A stretch of DNA of 64,000 nt, taken from positions 330,584 to 394,583 of the forward strand of contig NZ_SZPR01000019.1 in the NCBI RefSeq assembly GCF_005280195.1, in the 5' to 3' direction. Shown here one piece after another: positions 1-8,660 of this stretch. Within the stretch, counting starts at the first letter, position 1. The number at the start of each line of letters is the position of its first letter. The DNA comes from Streptomyces galbus (lineage in GTDB: Bacteria; Actinomycetota; Actinomycetes; Streptomycetales; Streptomycetaceae). The notes beneath the pieces are model-generated. The model saw only the letters and a program-made list of their open reading frames with translations, searched no databases and was not told the DNA's origin. The position numbers were made by a program, and so were the translations under genes.

Positions 1-3000
1 TGACCGGTCCGGCACGTCCCGGCGGTCGGGCGGGGAGGCGGGCGGGTGGGTCTCCAGCAGTTCCAGCGCCAGCCGTACGGCGTCGTCGAGTTGGGCGTAG
101 CGCCCCTCCGCCCAGTCCAGCGGGGTGCGCAGGGCCTCCAGGTCGGGGGCGACACCGTGGTTCTCGACGGACCAGCCGTAGGCGTCGAACCAGGCCGCGT
201 TCATCGGCACCGTGATGACCGTGCCGTCACCGAGCCGGTGACGCCCCGTCATCCCGACCACGCCGCCCCAGGTGCGCTGTCCCACCACCGGTCCGAGGCC
301 CAGCAGTCTGAACGCGGCGGTGATCATGTCGCCGTCGGAGGAGGTCGCCTCGTCGGCCAGCGCCACCACCGGTCCGCGCGGCGCGTTGGAGGCGTACGAC
401 ACGGGCTGGGCGTCGCGGGTCAGGTCCCAGCCGAGGATCCTGCGGGTCAGCTTCTCCACCACGAGTTCGCTGATGTGCCCGCCCGCGTTGCCGCGCACGT
501 CGACGATGAGCGCGGGCCGGGAGACCTCGCCGCGCAGGTCGCGGTTGAACTGGGCCCAGCCCGAGCCGCCCATGTCGGGGATGTGCAGGTAGCCGCACCG
601 GCCACCGCTCAACTCCCTTACCACCGCCCGCCGTTTGGCGACCCAGTCCTGGTAGCGCAGCGGCCGTTCGTCGATCAGCGGGACCACGGCGACGCGCCGG
701 GCGCGGCCCGCCTCGCCCTCGGCGGGGGTGAAGGTGAGCTCCACGGTGGTGCCGCCCGCGCCGGCGAGCAGCGGGTACGGGCCGGTCACCGGGTCGACCG
801 GGCGGCCGTCGACGTGGGTGAGCACGGCGCCCTCGCGGATGCCGGTGCCGGCGAGCGGTGAGCGGGCCTTGGAGTCGGAGGAGTCGCCGGGCAGGATGCG
901 GCGGGCCGTCCAGTCGCCGTCCCGGCACACCAGGTCGGCGCCCAGCAGGCCCTGCCAGCGCTGGTAGTGGGCGGGACCCTCGTTGCGGCGGGAGGCGGTG
1001 ACGTACGCGTGCGACGTGCCCAGTTCGCCGAGGACCTCGCGCAGCAGGTCGGCGAACTCGTCGGGGGAGGCGACGCGTTCGACGAGCGGCCGGTACTGGT
1101 CCAGCACCGCCTCCCAGTCGATGCCGCACATCCCCGGGTCCCAGAAGTACGCCCGGATGAGCCGGCCGGCCTCCTCGTAGGACTGGCGCCACTCGGCGCC
1201 CGGGTCCACCTCGTGCAGGATGCGCCTGAGGTCGATCCAGACGGTCGAGTCGCCGTCGCCGGTCTCGGTGGAGGGGACCGCGCGCAGGTCGCCCTCGTCG
1301 ACCACGACCAGCCGGGTGCCGTCGCCGCTGACCTGGAACCAGTCGAGGTGGCCCACGAGTTCGGACTTCCTGGCCCTGGTGACGGCGAAGTGCTCGAGCG
1401 TCGGCCGCCCGCTGGTGTCGTCCGGGTTGGCGAACGTCTCGCCGAGCGCCCCGGAGATGGGCCAGCGCAGCCACACCAGGCCGCCGCCCGCGACGGGGCG
1501 CAGCGCGGAGTACTTGGAGGCGGTGACCGGGAAGGGCGTCACCCGGCTGGCCAGGCCCTCGACCTCGACGGTCACGGTGCCGTCCCCGGCGCCCTCGTCC
1601 TCGACCGGGTCCAGGCCGCCCGCCGCCGGGCGTCCCTCGGGGCTGAGGGCGAAGGGGGAGGGGGTCGCCGACGACAGCGGCACCAGGTAGGGGCGGCAGC
1701 CGAGCGGGAAGGACAGGTCACCGGTGTGGACGTCGTAGACCGGGTCGAAGCCGCGCCAGGACAGGAAGGCCAGGTAGCGCCCGTCCCGGGTGAAGACCGG
1801 GTTCTCGTCCTCGAAGCGCCCGTCGGTCACGTCGACGACCGGCCGGTCGCCGGTGCCGGTGATGCGGGCGACCTTGATCTGCCGCAGGGAGCGCCCGATG
1901 CCCGGGTGCGACCAGGTCAGCCAGGCCCCGTCGGGTGAGAAGGCCAGGTCGCGCACGGGCCCGTTGTCCGACCGGACCAGCTCGGTGACCTCGCCGTCGG
2001 AGCCCTCCGAGGCGTCGACGAGCAGCAGCCGCCCGTCGTGCGCGGCGAGGGCGAGCCGTTCGCCCTGCGGGTCACAGACCAGTTCCAGGACGCGGCCCAG
2101 TTCCCCCTGGGCGAGCCGGCGCGGTGCGCGGTCGCCGGAGGCGCGCGGCAGGTGGGCGATCTCGACGGCGTCCTCGCCCTGCGCGTCGGTGACGTAGGCG
2201 ACCTGTCCGCCGGGGCCCAGCATCGCGGGCAGCCGGACGCGCACGCCCGGGGTGTCGGTGAGGGTGCGGGCGGGGCCGTCGCGGTGCGTCAGCCAGTACA
2301 GGCTGCCGCGCACGACGACCGCGCTCGCCCGGCCGGTGTCGTCCACGGAGAGCCCGTCGACGTGCTGGGCGGCCGGGATCTGGTGGGGCCGGCGTCCGGG
2401 GCGCGGCCCGTTCAGGCGGACGTCGATCCGGCGGGGCGCGGAGCCTGCGGCGAGGTCGTCGACGATCCACAGGTCGCCGGCGCACTGGTAGACCACGCGC
2501 GTGCCGTCGCTCGACGCGTGCCGGGCGTAGAAGGCGTCGTGGTCGGTGTGGCGGCGCAGGCCGGTGCCGTCGTGGGCGCACGAGTAGAGGTTGCCGACGC
2601 CCTCGTGGTCGGAGAGGAAGGCGATGCGGTCGCCGACGAACATCGGGGAGTGCAGGTGGCCGCCGAGGTCCGGCAGCAGCCGCTGTCCGTGCAGCCAGAG
2701 CCGGCCCGTGGCGCCGCCCCGGTACCGCTTCCAGGCGGCGGGCTCGTGCGGCGGGGTGCCGGTGAGCAGCAGGCTGCGGCGCTCCCCGTCGAGGTCGGCG
2801 ACCTGGATGTCGGAGACCGGGCCCCAGGGGAGCTTGCGGCCGGGGGCGCCGTCCAGGCCGACCTTGTAGGCCCAGGTGAAGTAGGAGAACGGCTCGCCCT
2901 GGGAGGTGACGGCCAGGATGTCGCCCTCGGGGGTCCAGCCGCACACGCGCGTGTCGGAGCTGCCCCAGTGCGAGAGCTGTCGGCCGGGGCCGCCGTCCAC

Positions 3001-3213
3001 CGGCACGAGGTGGATCTCCGGGTCGAGGCTGCGCCAGCTCGTGCAGGCCACGTGCGTGCCGTCGGGCGAGAGGCGGGGGTGGCCGGTCCTGGTGCGGTCG
3101 GCGGTCAGGCGCCAGGCGCGGCCGGGCCCGTCGAGCGGCGCCAGCCACAGGTCGTCCTCGGCCACGCAGCACAGCAGGTCACCGCGCAGGTGCGGCAGGC
3201 GCAGATAGCTCAC
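1..3213 (-). CDS. Tricorn-type S41 protease, C-terminus cut by window edge
   Basis: Predicted cytoplasmic tricorn-like serine protease that would trim peptides downstream of the proteasome. From a GTG at 3213 the frame is open for 1071 codons to the window edge. This is nearly the full family length, so only a few C-terminal residues should be missing. The N-terminus (SYLRLPHLRGDLLCCVAEDD) starts the beta-propeller; a PDZ region and the S41 core follow. Near the C-terminus I read VALADEATSSDGDMITAA, which contains the nucleophile-serine region, and then WFDAYGWSVENHGVAPD, the C-terminal part of the active site. The GTG sits directly against GGGGAG, so the true start could lie slightly downstream. 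The only neighbour upstream is the divergent TetR gene. Family assignment is secure from motifs; substrate is inference. Confidence 0.9.
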   Translation of the reverse strand, partial: MSYLRLPHLRGDLLCCVAEDDLWLAPLDGPGRAWRLTADRTRTGHPRLSPDGTHVACTSWRSLDPEIHLVPVDGGPGRQLSHWGSSDTRVCGWTPEGDILAVTSQGEPFSYFTWAYKVGLDGAPGRKLPWGPVSDIQVADLDGERRSLLLTGTPPHEPAAWKRYRGGATGRLWLHGQRLLPDLGGHLHSPMFVGDRIAFLSDHEGVGNLYSCAHDGTGLRRHTDHDAFYARHASSDGTRVVYQCAGDLWIVDDLAAGSAPRRIDVRLNGPRPGRRPHQIPAAQHVDGLSVDDTGRASAVVVRGSLYWLTHRDGPARTLTDTPGVRVRLPAMLGPGGQVAYVTDAQGEDAVEIAHLPRASGDRAPRRLAQGELGRVLELVCDPQGERLALAAHDGRLLLVDASEGSDGEVTELVRSDNGPVRDLAFSPDGAWLTWSHPGIGRSLRQIKVARITGTGDRPVVDVTDGRFEDENPVFTRDGRYLAFLSWRGFDPVYDVHTGDLSFPLGCRPYLVPLSSATPSPFALSPEGRPAAGGLDPVEDEGAGDGTVTVEVEGLASRVTPFPVTASKYSALRPVAGGGLVWLRWPISGALGETFANPDDTSGRPTLEHFAVTRARKSELVGHLDWFQVSGDGTRLVVVDEGDLRAVPSTETGDGDSTVWIDLRRILHEVDPGAEWRQSYEEAGRLIRAYFWDPGMCGIDWEAVLDQYRPLVERVASPDEFADLLREVLGELGTSHAYVTASRRNEGPAHYQRWQGLLGADLVCRDGDWTARRILPGDSSDSKARSPLAGTGIREGAVLTHVDGRPVDPVTGPYPLLAGAGGTTVELTFTPAEGEAGRARRVAVVPLIDERPLRYQDWVAKRRAVVRELSGGRCGYLHIPDMGGSGWAQFNRDLRGEVSRPALIVDVRGNAGGHISELVVEKLTRRILGWDLTRDAQPVSYASNAPRGPVVALADEATSSDGDMITAAFRLLGLGPVVGQRTWGGVVGMTGRHRLGDGTVITVPMNAAWFDAYGWSVENHGVAPDLEALRTPLDWAEGRYAQLDDAVRLALELLETHPPASPPDRRDVPDRS

Positions 3214-3329
3214 CTCCCCATGCTTTTCCGGTGCGGGGGGCCGGGCAACTCGGGCGGACCGTGCACCCTCCCCGCGCCCGCGGGGGCGGCGCTCTTACCC
3301 GGCTCCTACACACGTGAGCCAGCACACGT

Positions 3330-3354
3330 ACGAAACGGTTTCGTTTCGTTGACA
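3330..3354 (+). promoter_or_regulatory. Palindromic operator next to a -35-like box, upstream of tetR-mmpL
   Basis: ACGAAAC-G-GTTTCGT (3330-3344) is a perfect 7-1-7 inverted repeat. It lies five bases before TTGACA (3349-3354), a consensus -35. No convincing -10 was found at the ideal distance; TATGTT at 3362 is too close. The position suggests autoregulation by the TetR protein encoded at 3436. Site and palindrome are seen; regulator identity is inferred. Confidence 0.55.
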
Positions 3355-3435
3355 GGCAGGGTATGTTCGTCTGCGTAAGGACACCCGGGCCCCGCCCGGG
3401 CCGGAGACCCGCGGGAGCGGAGAGGGGCGCACGGT

Positions 3436-4035
3436 ATGACGGACACCGCGACGGCGCGCCGCAGTCGCATCACGCCCGAGCGCGAGGCCGAGCTGTACGG
3501 GGCGGTCCTCGACCTGCTCCGCGAGGTCGGCTACGACGCCCTGACCATGGACGCCGTCGCCGCCCGCACCCGCTCCAGCAAGGCCACGCTCTACCGCCAG
3601 TGGGGCGGCAAGGCCGACCTGGTCGTCCGGGCCATCCGGCACAGCAAGCCGGGTCGCATCGACGAGATCGACACCGGCAGCCTCCGGGGCGACCTGCACG
3701 CCCTGGTCCGGCTGGAGGACGACTGCACCATCGAGCGGAACTCCGCGCTCATGCGGGGCGTCGCGATGGCGATGCACAACAACGCCGATCTGCGCGCGGC
3801 CTTCCGCTCGCAGCTCGTCGAACCGGAGATGTCCTCCTTCCACGAGGTGATCCAGCGCGCGGTCGACCGGGGCGAGGTCCGCCCCGACTGCCCCGCACTG
3901 GACTTCCTGCTCCACATGATGGTGGGCGGCTTCGCCACCCGGGCCCTGCTCGACGACCAGCCGCCGACGCAGGCGTTCCTCACCTCGTACATCGACGCCG
4001 TGGTCCTCCCCGCCCTCGGCGTCCCCACCACCTGA
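3436..4035 (+). CDS. TetR/AcrR-family transcriptional regulator
   Basis: 199-residue regulator. The N-terminal helix-turn-helix covers about residues 15-55 (VLDLLREVGYDALTMDAVA, then RSSKATLYRQWGGK), which is the TetR recognition-helix signature. The C-terminal ligand domain resembles TetR_C_11-type domains. GGAGAGGGGCG lies upstream of the ATG. The gene is followed after 127 bases by an MMPL transporter on the same strand, and a perfect palindrome precedes it. It is therefore probably a local repressor of itself and the transporter, released by a substrate of the pump. The ligand is unknown. Confidence 0.9.
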   Translation: MTDTATARRSRITPEREAELYGAVLDLLREVGYDALTMDAVAARTRSSKATLYRQWGGKADLVVRAIRHSKPGRIDEIDTGSLRGDLHALVRLEDDCTIERNSALMRGVAMAMHNNADLRAAFRSQLVEPEMSSFHEVIQRAVDRGEVRPDCPALDFLLHMMVGGFATRALLDDQPPTQAFLTSYIDAVVLPALGVPTT

Positions 4036-4162
4036 CCGGGTCCCGCGACCCGGACACCACCTGACGTCACCGCTCACGTCGTCGGGCCGATCACCCCTGT
4101 CCCCACCACGGGTCGATCACCCCTGCCCTGACCACCCCACGACTGACCGGGAGTACGCCTCC

Positions 4163-6385
4163 GTGGCCACGTTCCTGTACCGGCTCGGCCGGTTCGCCTT
4201 CCGCCGACGACACTTCGTCGCCCTGATCTGGGTGGCGCTGCTGACCCTCGCCGGGGTCGGCGCGGCCAACGCGCCCGCCGCCGGCAGCACCTCCTTCTCC
4301 ATCCCGGGCACCGAGGCCCAGAAGGCCTTCGACCTGCTCGAACAGCGCTTCCCCGGGACGAGCGCCGACGGCGCCACCGCCCGGGTCGTCTTCAAGGCCC
4401 CGGCCGGCGAGAAGATCACGGACGCCGGCAACAAGGCCGCCGTCGAGAAGACCGTCGGCACCCTGTCCGACGGCTCCGAGGTCGCCTCCGTAGCCGACCC
4501 CTACACCGGCAAGGCCGTCAGCAAGGACGGCACGATCGCGTACGCCTCCGTGAAGTACGACGTCTCCGGCATGGAGCTGGCGGACTCCTCACGCGACGCG
4601 CTGAAGGAGGCCGCGCAGGACGCGCGGGACGCCGGACTGACCGTCGAGGTCGGCGGCGACGCGCTGAACGCCGCCCCCGAGACCGGCGCCACCGAGGTCA
4701 TCGGCATCGGTATCGCGGCCGTCGTCCTGGTCATCACCTTCGGCTCGCTGCTCGCGGCCGGGCTGCCGCTGCTGACCGCGCTCATCGGCGTCGGCATCGG
4801 CGTCTCCGCCATCACCGCGCTGGCCAGCACCCTGGACCTCGGCTCGACCACCTCCACGCTGGCCACGATGATCGGCCTGGCCGTCGGCATCGACTACGCG
4901 CTGTTCATCGTCTCCCGCTACCGCGCCGAACTCGCCGAGGGCCGCGACCGCGAGGAGGCCGCCGGCCGCGCCGTCGGCACCGCCGGCTCCGCGGTGGTCT
5001 TCGCCGGTCTCACCGTCGTCATCGCCCTGGTGGGCCTGTCCGTCGTCAACATCCCGATGCTGACCAAGATGGGCGTCGCCGCCGCCGGCACGGTCGCCAT
5101 CGCCGTGCTCATCGCGCTGACGATGATCCCGGCCCTGCTCGGCTACGCGGGCCGCAAGGTGCGCCCGATGGGCGAGAAGAGCAAGCTCCTGGGCGGCGGC
5201 CGGGCCCGCGCGGCCGACCGCGCGGCCAAGCCCAACCTGGGCACCCGCTGGGCCTCCTTCGTCGTACGGCGCCCCGTCGCCGTCCTGCTGCTCGGCGTCG
5301 TCGGCCTCGGCGCGGCGGCGGTCCCGGCGGCCTCCCTGGAACTTGGCCTGCCCGACGACGGCTCCCAGCCGACGTCCACCACCCAGCGCCGCGCCTACGA
5401 CCTGCTCTCCGAGGGCTTCGGCCCCGGCTTCAACGGCCCGCTGATGGTCGTGGTGGACGCCAAGGACAGCACCGACCCGCAGGCCGTCTTCCGGGACGTC
5501 GGCAACGAGATCAAGCGCCTGGACGACGTCGTCACCGTCACCCCGGCCGCGGCCAACAAGGCGGGCGACACCGCCACCATCACCGTGATCCCCGGCTCCA
5601 AGCCGTCCTCGGCGACCACCGAGGACCTGGTCCACGCGATCCGCGACAAGGGCGCGGACGTCAAGGCCGACTCCGACGCGAGCGTGCTGGTCACCGGCTC
5701 GACCGCGATGAACATCGACGTCTCCCAGAAGCTCAACGACGCGCTCGTGCCCTACCTGGCGCTGGTCGTCGGCCTGGCCTTCCTGCTGCTGATCGTGGTG
5801 TTCCGCTCCGTCCTGGTCCCGCTGAAGGCGGCCCTGGGCTTCCTGCTGAGCGTGCTGGCGGCGCTCGGCGCGGTGGTCGCGGTCTTCCAGTGGGGCTGGC
5901 TGTCCGGCCTGATGGGCGTCGAGGAGACCGGCCCGGTGATGTCGATGATGCCGATCTTCATGGTCGGCGTGGTCTTCGGCCTCGCCATGGACTACGAGGT
6001 GTTCCTCGTGACCCGGATGCGGGAGGCGTACGTCCACGGCGAGAAGCCGAGCCAGGCCGTGGTCACCGGCTTCAAGCACGGCGCCCGGGTCGTCACCGCC
6101 GCCGCGGTGATCATGATGGCGGTGTTCGCCGGCTTCATCGGCTCCAGCGAGTCGATGGTGAAGATGATCGGCTTCGGCCTCGCCATCGCCGTCTTCTTCG
6201 ACGCCTTCCTCGTCCGCATGGCCCTGGTCCCGGCCGTCCTCGCGCTGCTCGGCCGCCGCGCCTGGTGGCTGCCGAAGTGGCTGGACCGCGCGCTGCCCAA
6301 CGTGGACGTCGAGGGCGAGGGCCTGCGCACCGCCACCGGCGCCCCCAGCCGGGACGACGACGACAAGGAGTTGGTGCGCGCCTGA
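4163..6385 (+). CDS. MMPL/RND-family transporter
   Basis: 740-residue inner-membrane transporter built of two MMPL repeats. Each has an N-terminal membrane helix, a large external domain and a bundle of helices. TM4 motifs are visible in both halves: GLAVGIDYALFIVSRYR and GLAMDYEVFLVTRMRE, carrying the Asp-Tyr pair associated with proton coupling. A GTG start with GGGAG about nine bases upstream is used. It is preceded by a TetR gene and is likely co-expressed with it. MMPL proteins of actinobacteria export lipids or hydrophobic small molecules; the substrate here cannot be told. The C-terminus is a short charged tail. A strong hairpin follows. Confidence 0.92.
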   Translation: MATFLYRLGRFAFRRRHFVALIWVALLTLAGVGAANAPAAGSTSFSIPGTEAQKAFDLLEQRFPGTSADGATARVVFKAPAGEKITDAGNKAAVEKTVGTLSDGSEVASVADPYTGKAVSKDGTIAYASVKYDVSGMELADSSRDALKEAAQDARDAGLTVEVGGDALNAAPETGATEVIGIGIAAVVLVITFGSLLAAGLPLLTALIGVGIGVSAITALASTLDLGSTTSTLATMIGLAVGIDYALFIVSRYRAELAEGRDREEAAGRAVGTAGSAVVFAGLTVVIALVGLSVVNIPMLTKMGVAAAGTVAIAVLIALTMIPALLGYAGRKVRPMGEKSKLLGGGRARAADRAAKPNLGTRWASFVVRRPVAVLLLGVVGLGAAAVPAASLELGLPDDGSQPTSTTQRRAYDLLSEGFGPGFNGPLMVVVDAKDSTDPQAVFRDVGNEIKRLDDVVTVTPAAANKAGDTATITVIPGSKPSSATTEDLVHAIRDKGADVKADSDASVLVTGSTAMNIDVSQKLNDALVPYLALVVGLAFLLLIVVFRSVLVPLKAALGFLLSVLAALGAVVAVFQWGWLSGLMGVEETGPVMSMMPIFMVGVVFGLAMDYEVFLVTRMREAYVHGEKPSQAVVTGFKHGARVVTAAAVIMMAVFAGFIGSSESMVKMIGFGLAIAVFFDAFLVRMALVPAVLALLGRRAWWLPKWLDRALPNVDVEGEGLRTATGAPSRDDDDKELVRA

Positions 6386-6455
6386 CGCACCGCTCCGACC
6401 GGAACGGCCGGTGAGGGATCCGTGGGGACGGGGCGTCCTCACCGGCCCGCAGGAC

Positions 6456-6483
6456 GGGGGCCGGCCTCCCGGGGCCGGCCCCC
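6456..6483 (+). terminator. Hairpin terminator after the MMPL gene
   Basis: GGGGGCCGGC (6456-6465) and GCCGGCCCCC (6474-6483) form a perfect 10-bp stem with an eight-base loop, 70 bases past the MMPL stop. There is no U-tract, as is usual in Streptomyces. Confidence 0.7.
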
Positions 6484-6546
6484 TCCGCACGTGCGGAGCG
6501 GACCGGGTCAACCCGTTCGCCCGCGCCTGCCGCTAGCGTGCCGTCC

Positions 6547-7041
6547 ATGACGACGCCAGACGCAGCACACCCCCTCTTCGCCGAGGCCCTGCGCCGGATG
6601 GGGCTCGACGCGCTGAACGCCCAGGTCCGCCGCTTCCCCGACGCCACGCGCACCGCCGCCGAGGCCGCCGCCGCGATCGGGTGCGAGCTGAGCCAGATCT
6701 GCAAGTCGCTGGTCTTCGCCGCCGACGGGGTGCCCGTCCTGGTCCTCATGGACGGCGCCTCCCGCGTCGACGTCGGCCTCGTCCGCGAGGAACTCGGCGC
6801 CGACGCCGTCACCCGCGCCGACGCGGCCCTCGTCCGGGAGACCACCGGGTACGCCATCGGCGGGGTGCCGCCCTTCGGGCACCGCACGGCGACCCGGGTC
6901 CTGGCCGACCGCGGCCTGCTCGCGCACGACGTCGTCTGGGCCGCCGCCGGCGACCCGCACACCGTGTTCCCCCTGGCCCCGCGGGACCTCGTCGCGCACG
7001 CCGGGGCCACGCTCGCGGACGTGCGCGAGCGGACCGCGTGA
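6547..7041 (+). CDS. YbaK/EbsC-family aminoacyl-tRNA deacylase
   Basis: Single-domain trans-editing protein of about 164 residues that likely hydrolyses mischarged tRNA (YbaK acts on Cys-tRNA-Pro, relatives on other pairs). The conserved lysine lies in GCELSQICKSLVF, followed by the hydrophobic strand and the family segment TGYAIGGVPPFGH. A GTG nine bases upstream is also open. ATG 6547 is chosen because TAGCGT lies seven bases before it, which fits a leaderless transcript. It ends in a GTGA overlap with the next gene, so the two are translationally coupled. Which tRNA is edited is unknown. Confidence 0.85.
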   Translation: MTTPDAAHPLFAEALRRMGLDALNAQVRRFPDATRTAAEAAAAIGCELSQICKSLVFAADGVPVLVLMDGASRVDVGLVREELGADAVTRADAALVRETTGYAIGGVPPFGHRTATRVLADRGLLAHDVVWAAAGDPHTVFPLAPRDLVAHAGATLADVRERTA

Positions 7042-7883
7042 CGCCGCTGGTCACCAGCGCGGTCCTGCTCGCGGCGGTCACCCACGCGCTGTGGAACGCG
7101 ATCGCCCACCGCATCACCGACAAACTCGTCGGCTTCACCCTGATCGCGGGCGGCGGCGCCCTCATCGGGTTCGCCCTCGCACCGTTCACCGCGGTCCCGG
7201 CGGCCGGGGCCTGGCCGTACCTGCTCGGCTCGGCGGGCATCCACGTCGCCTACTACCTGCTGCTCATGCGGTCGTTCCGGCTCGGCGACTTCGGGCAGGC
7301 CTACCCCCTCGCCCGCGGCTCCGCGCCGCTGCTCGTGACCGTGCTGGCCGCGCTCGTCGCGCACGAGGTCCCGGACGCCTGGGGGGCCGCCGGCATCGCC
7401 CTGTGCTGCCTGGGGCTGACCGGCGTGGCCCTGTGGGGGCTGCGCGGGCGCCGGCCGGACGGGGCCGCGGTCGGCGCGGCCCTGGCGACCGGCCTCACCA
7501 TCGCCGCGTACACCGTCGTCGACGGGCTGGGCGTGCGCGCCTCCGGCTCCTCCCTCGGGTACATCGCCTGGCTCATGGCGATCCAGGGCGTGGTGCTGCC
7601 GGCCTGGGCGTGGTCGCGCTGGCGCGGGGGGACGGCCGCGCGGCTGCGTCCCTTCGCCGCGCTCGGACTGCTCGGCGCCGCGCTGTCGGTGGGCGCCTAC
7701 GGCCTGGTCCTGTGGGCGCAGACCCGCGCCGACCTGGCCCCGGTCTCCGCGCTGCGCGAGTCGTCGATCCTGGTCGGCGCGGCCATCGGGGCGCTGTTCT
7801 TCAAGGAGCGTTTCGGCGCGCCCCGGATCGCCGCGGCGGGCCTCCTCGTCGTGGGCATCGGGCTGATGCTGCACACCGGGTGA
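7038..7883 (+). CDS. EamA/DMT-family transporter
   Basis: 281-residue membrane protein with about ten hydrophobic helices in two EamA repeats. It starts AVLLAAVTHALWNAIAHR, and SILVGAAIGALFFKERFG near the end is the typical EamA repeat end. The GTG start overlaps the stop of the YbaK-family gene by four bases. Members export amino acids, nucleosides or other metabolites; the substrate is unknown. Pairing with a tRNA-editing protein might point to amino-acid export, but this is only inference. Confidence 0.88.
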   Translation: MTPLVTSAVLLAAVTHALWNAIAHRITDKLVGFTLIAGGGALIGFALAPFTAVPAAGAWPYLLGSAGIHVAYYLLLMRSFRLGDFGQAYPLARGSAPLLVTVLAALVAHEVPDAWGAAGIALCCLGLTGVALWGLRGRRPDGAAVGAALATGLTIAAYTVVDGLGVRASGSSLGYIAWLMAIQGVVLPAWAWSRWRGGTAARLRPFAALGLLGAALSVGAYGLVLWAQTRADLAPVSALRESSILVGAAIGALFFKERFGAPRIAAAGLLVVGIGLMLHTG

Positions 7884-7898
7884 CGCCGGGGCCGCCGG

Positions 7899-8660
7899 TC
7901 AGCGGGTGACGAGTGGCGGGCCGTCGGTGTAGCCGTTGGACGGGCGGGCGATGCGCTCGACCGTACGGGCGTCCAGGCCCGCCTCCGCCGAGGGGGTGCC
8001 CAGGGTGCCGGACGGGTGCCAGGTCCCGGTGACCGCGACCCAGGTGTCGGCCTTCGGCGCCGCGACGCCGTGGACGTGCACCTTCACCGACTGGGCGTCG
8101 GCGGCGCAGCAGTTGAGGATCAGCCGGGTCAGGTACCAGCCGTCGCCGCTGCCGTCGGGCGTGACGAACCCGGCCAGCAGCACCGTACGTCCCTGGACCG
8201 CCCGCGACCGGTCCTGCTGCACCCGGCGCGTGAAGTCGCCGAGCGTGAGCGGCAGCGGCGAGACGGCGGGCAGCGGGTCGAAGTCGTCCTGGCCGGTGAC
8301 GGTGACGGCCTGGGGCGTCTCACGGGAGGCGGTGTAGGCGCCGAGGGCGGGCGGGGCCCAGAACAGCAGGCTGAGCGCGGGCAGGAACAGCAGCCAGGCC
8401 ACCCACGGCGGGCCGTGGCCGTGGTCGTGCCCGTGGGGGTCCCTGGCGGAGGCACCGTCGGCCGCCGGGGCCCGCCGCAGCCGGGCCGCGGACGACCAGC
8501 CCTCCGCCGCCCCGAGGGCCAGCAGCACCACGCCGGACGCCACCAGCAGCGGGCGCATGCCCTCCTTGACGTAGCGCAGGAACAGGTCGGAGAAGAGCGT
8601 CGCCTGCAGCAGGCCGAGGCCGCTGAGGACGAGCAGGAGTGCCTGGACGGGACGTCTCAC
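7899..8660 (-). CDS. TIGR03943-family membrane protein (DUF1980)
   Basis: 253-residue protein. Two N-terminal membrane helices (VQALLLVLSGLGLLQATLF and LLVASGVVLLALGAAEG) precede a His-rich loop (DPHGHDHGHG) and a third helix. The C-terminal extracytoplasmic domain contains the family segment LTRLILNCCAADAQSVKVHV. GTG 8660 is chosen because it overlaps the end of the upstream permease gene by four bases. These two families form a conserved pair; a role in metal or envelope homeostasis has been proposed for relatives. The His-rich loop and paired cysteines are compatible with metal binding but do not prove it. Confidence 0.82.
   Translation of the reverse strand: MRRPVQALLLVLSGLGLLQATLFSDLFLRYVKEGMRPLLVASGVVLLALGAAEGWSSAARLRRAPAADGASARDPHGHDHGHGPPWVAWLLFLPALSLLFWAPPALGAYTASRETPQAVTVTGQDDFDPLPAVSPLPLTLGDFTRRVQQDRSRAVQGRTVLLAGFVTPDGSGDGWYLTRLILNCCAADAQSVKVHVHGVAAPKADTWVAVTGTWHPSGTLGTPSAEAGLDARTVERIARPSNGYTDGPPLVTR

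Noticed and set aside
4589..6511. 640-codon open frame antisense to the MMPL gene
   Set aside because: High-GC genomes keep antisense frames open. Its translation is Gly/Asp/Arg/His-rich low complexity without any domain, while the sense frame is a clear transporter.
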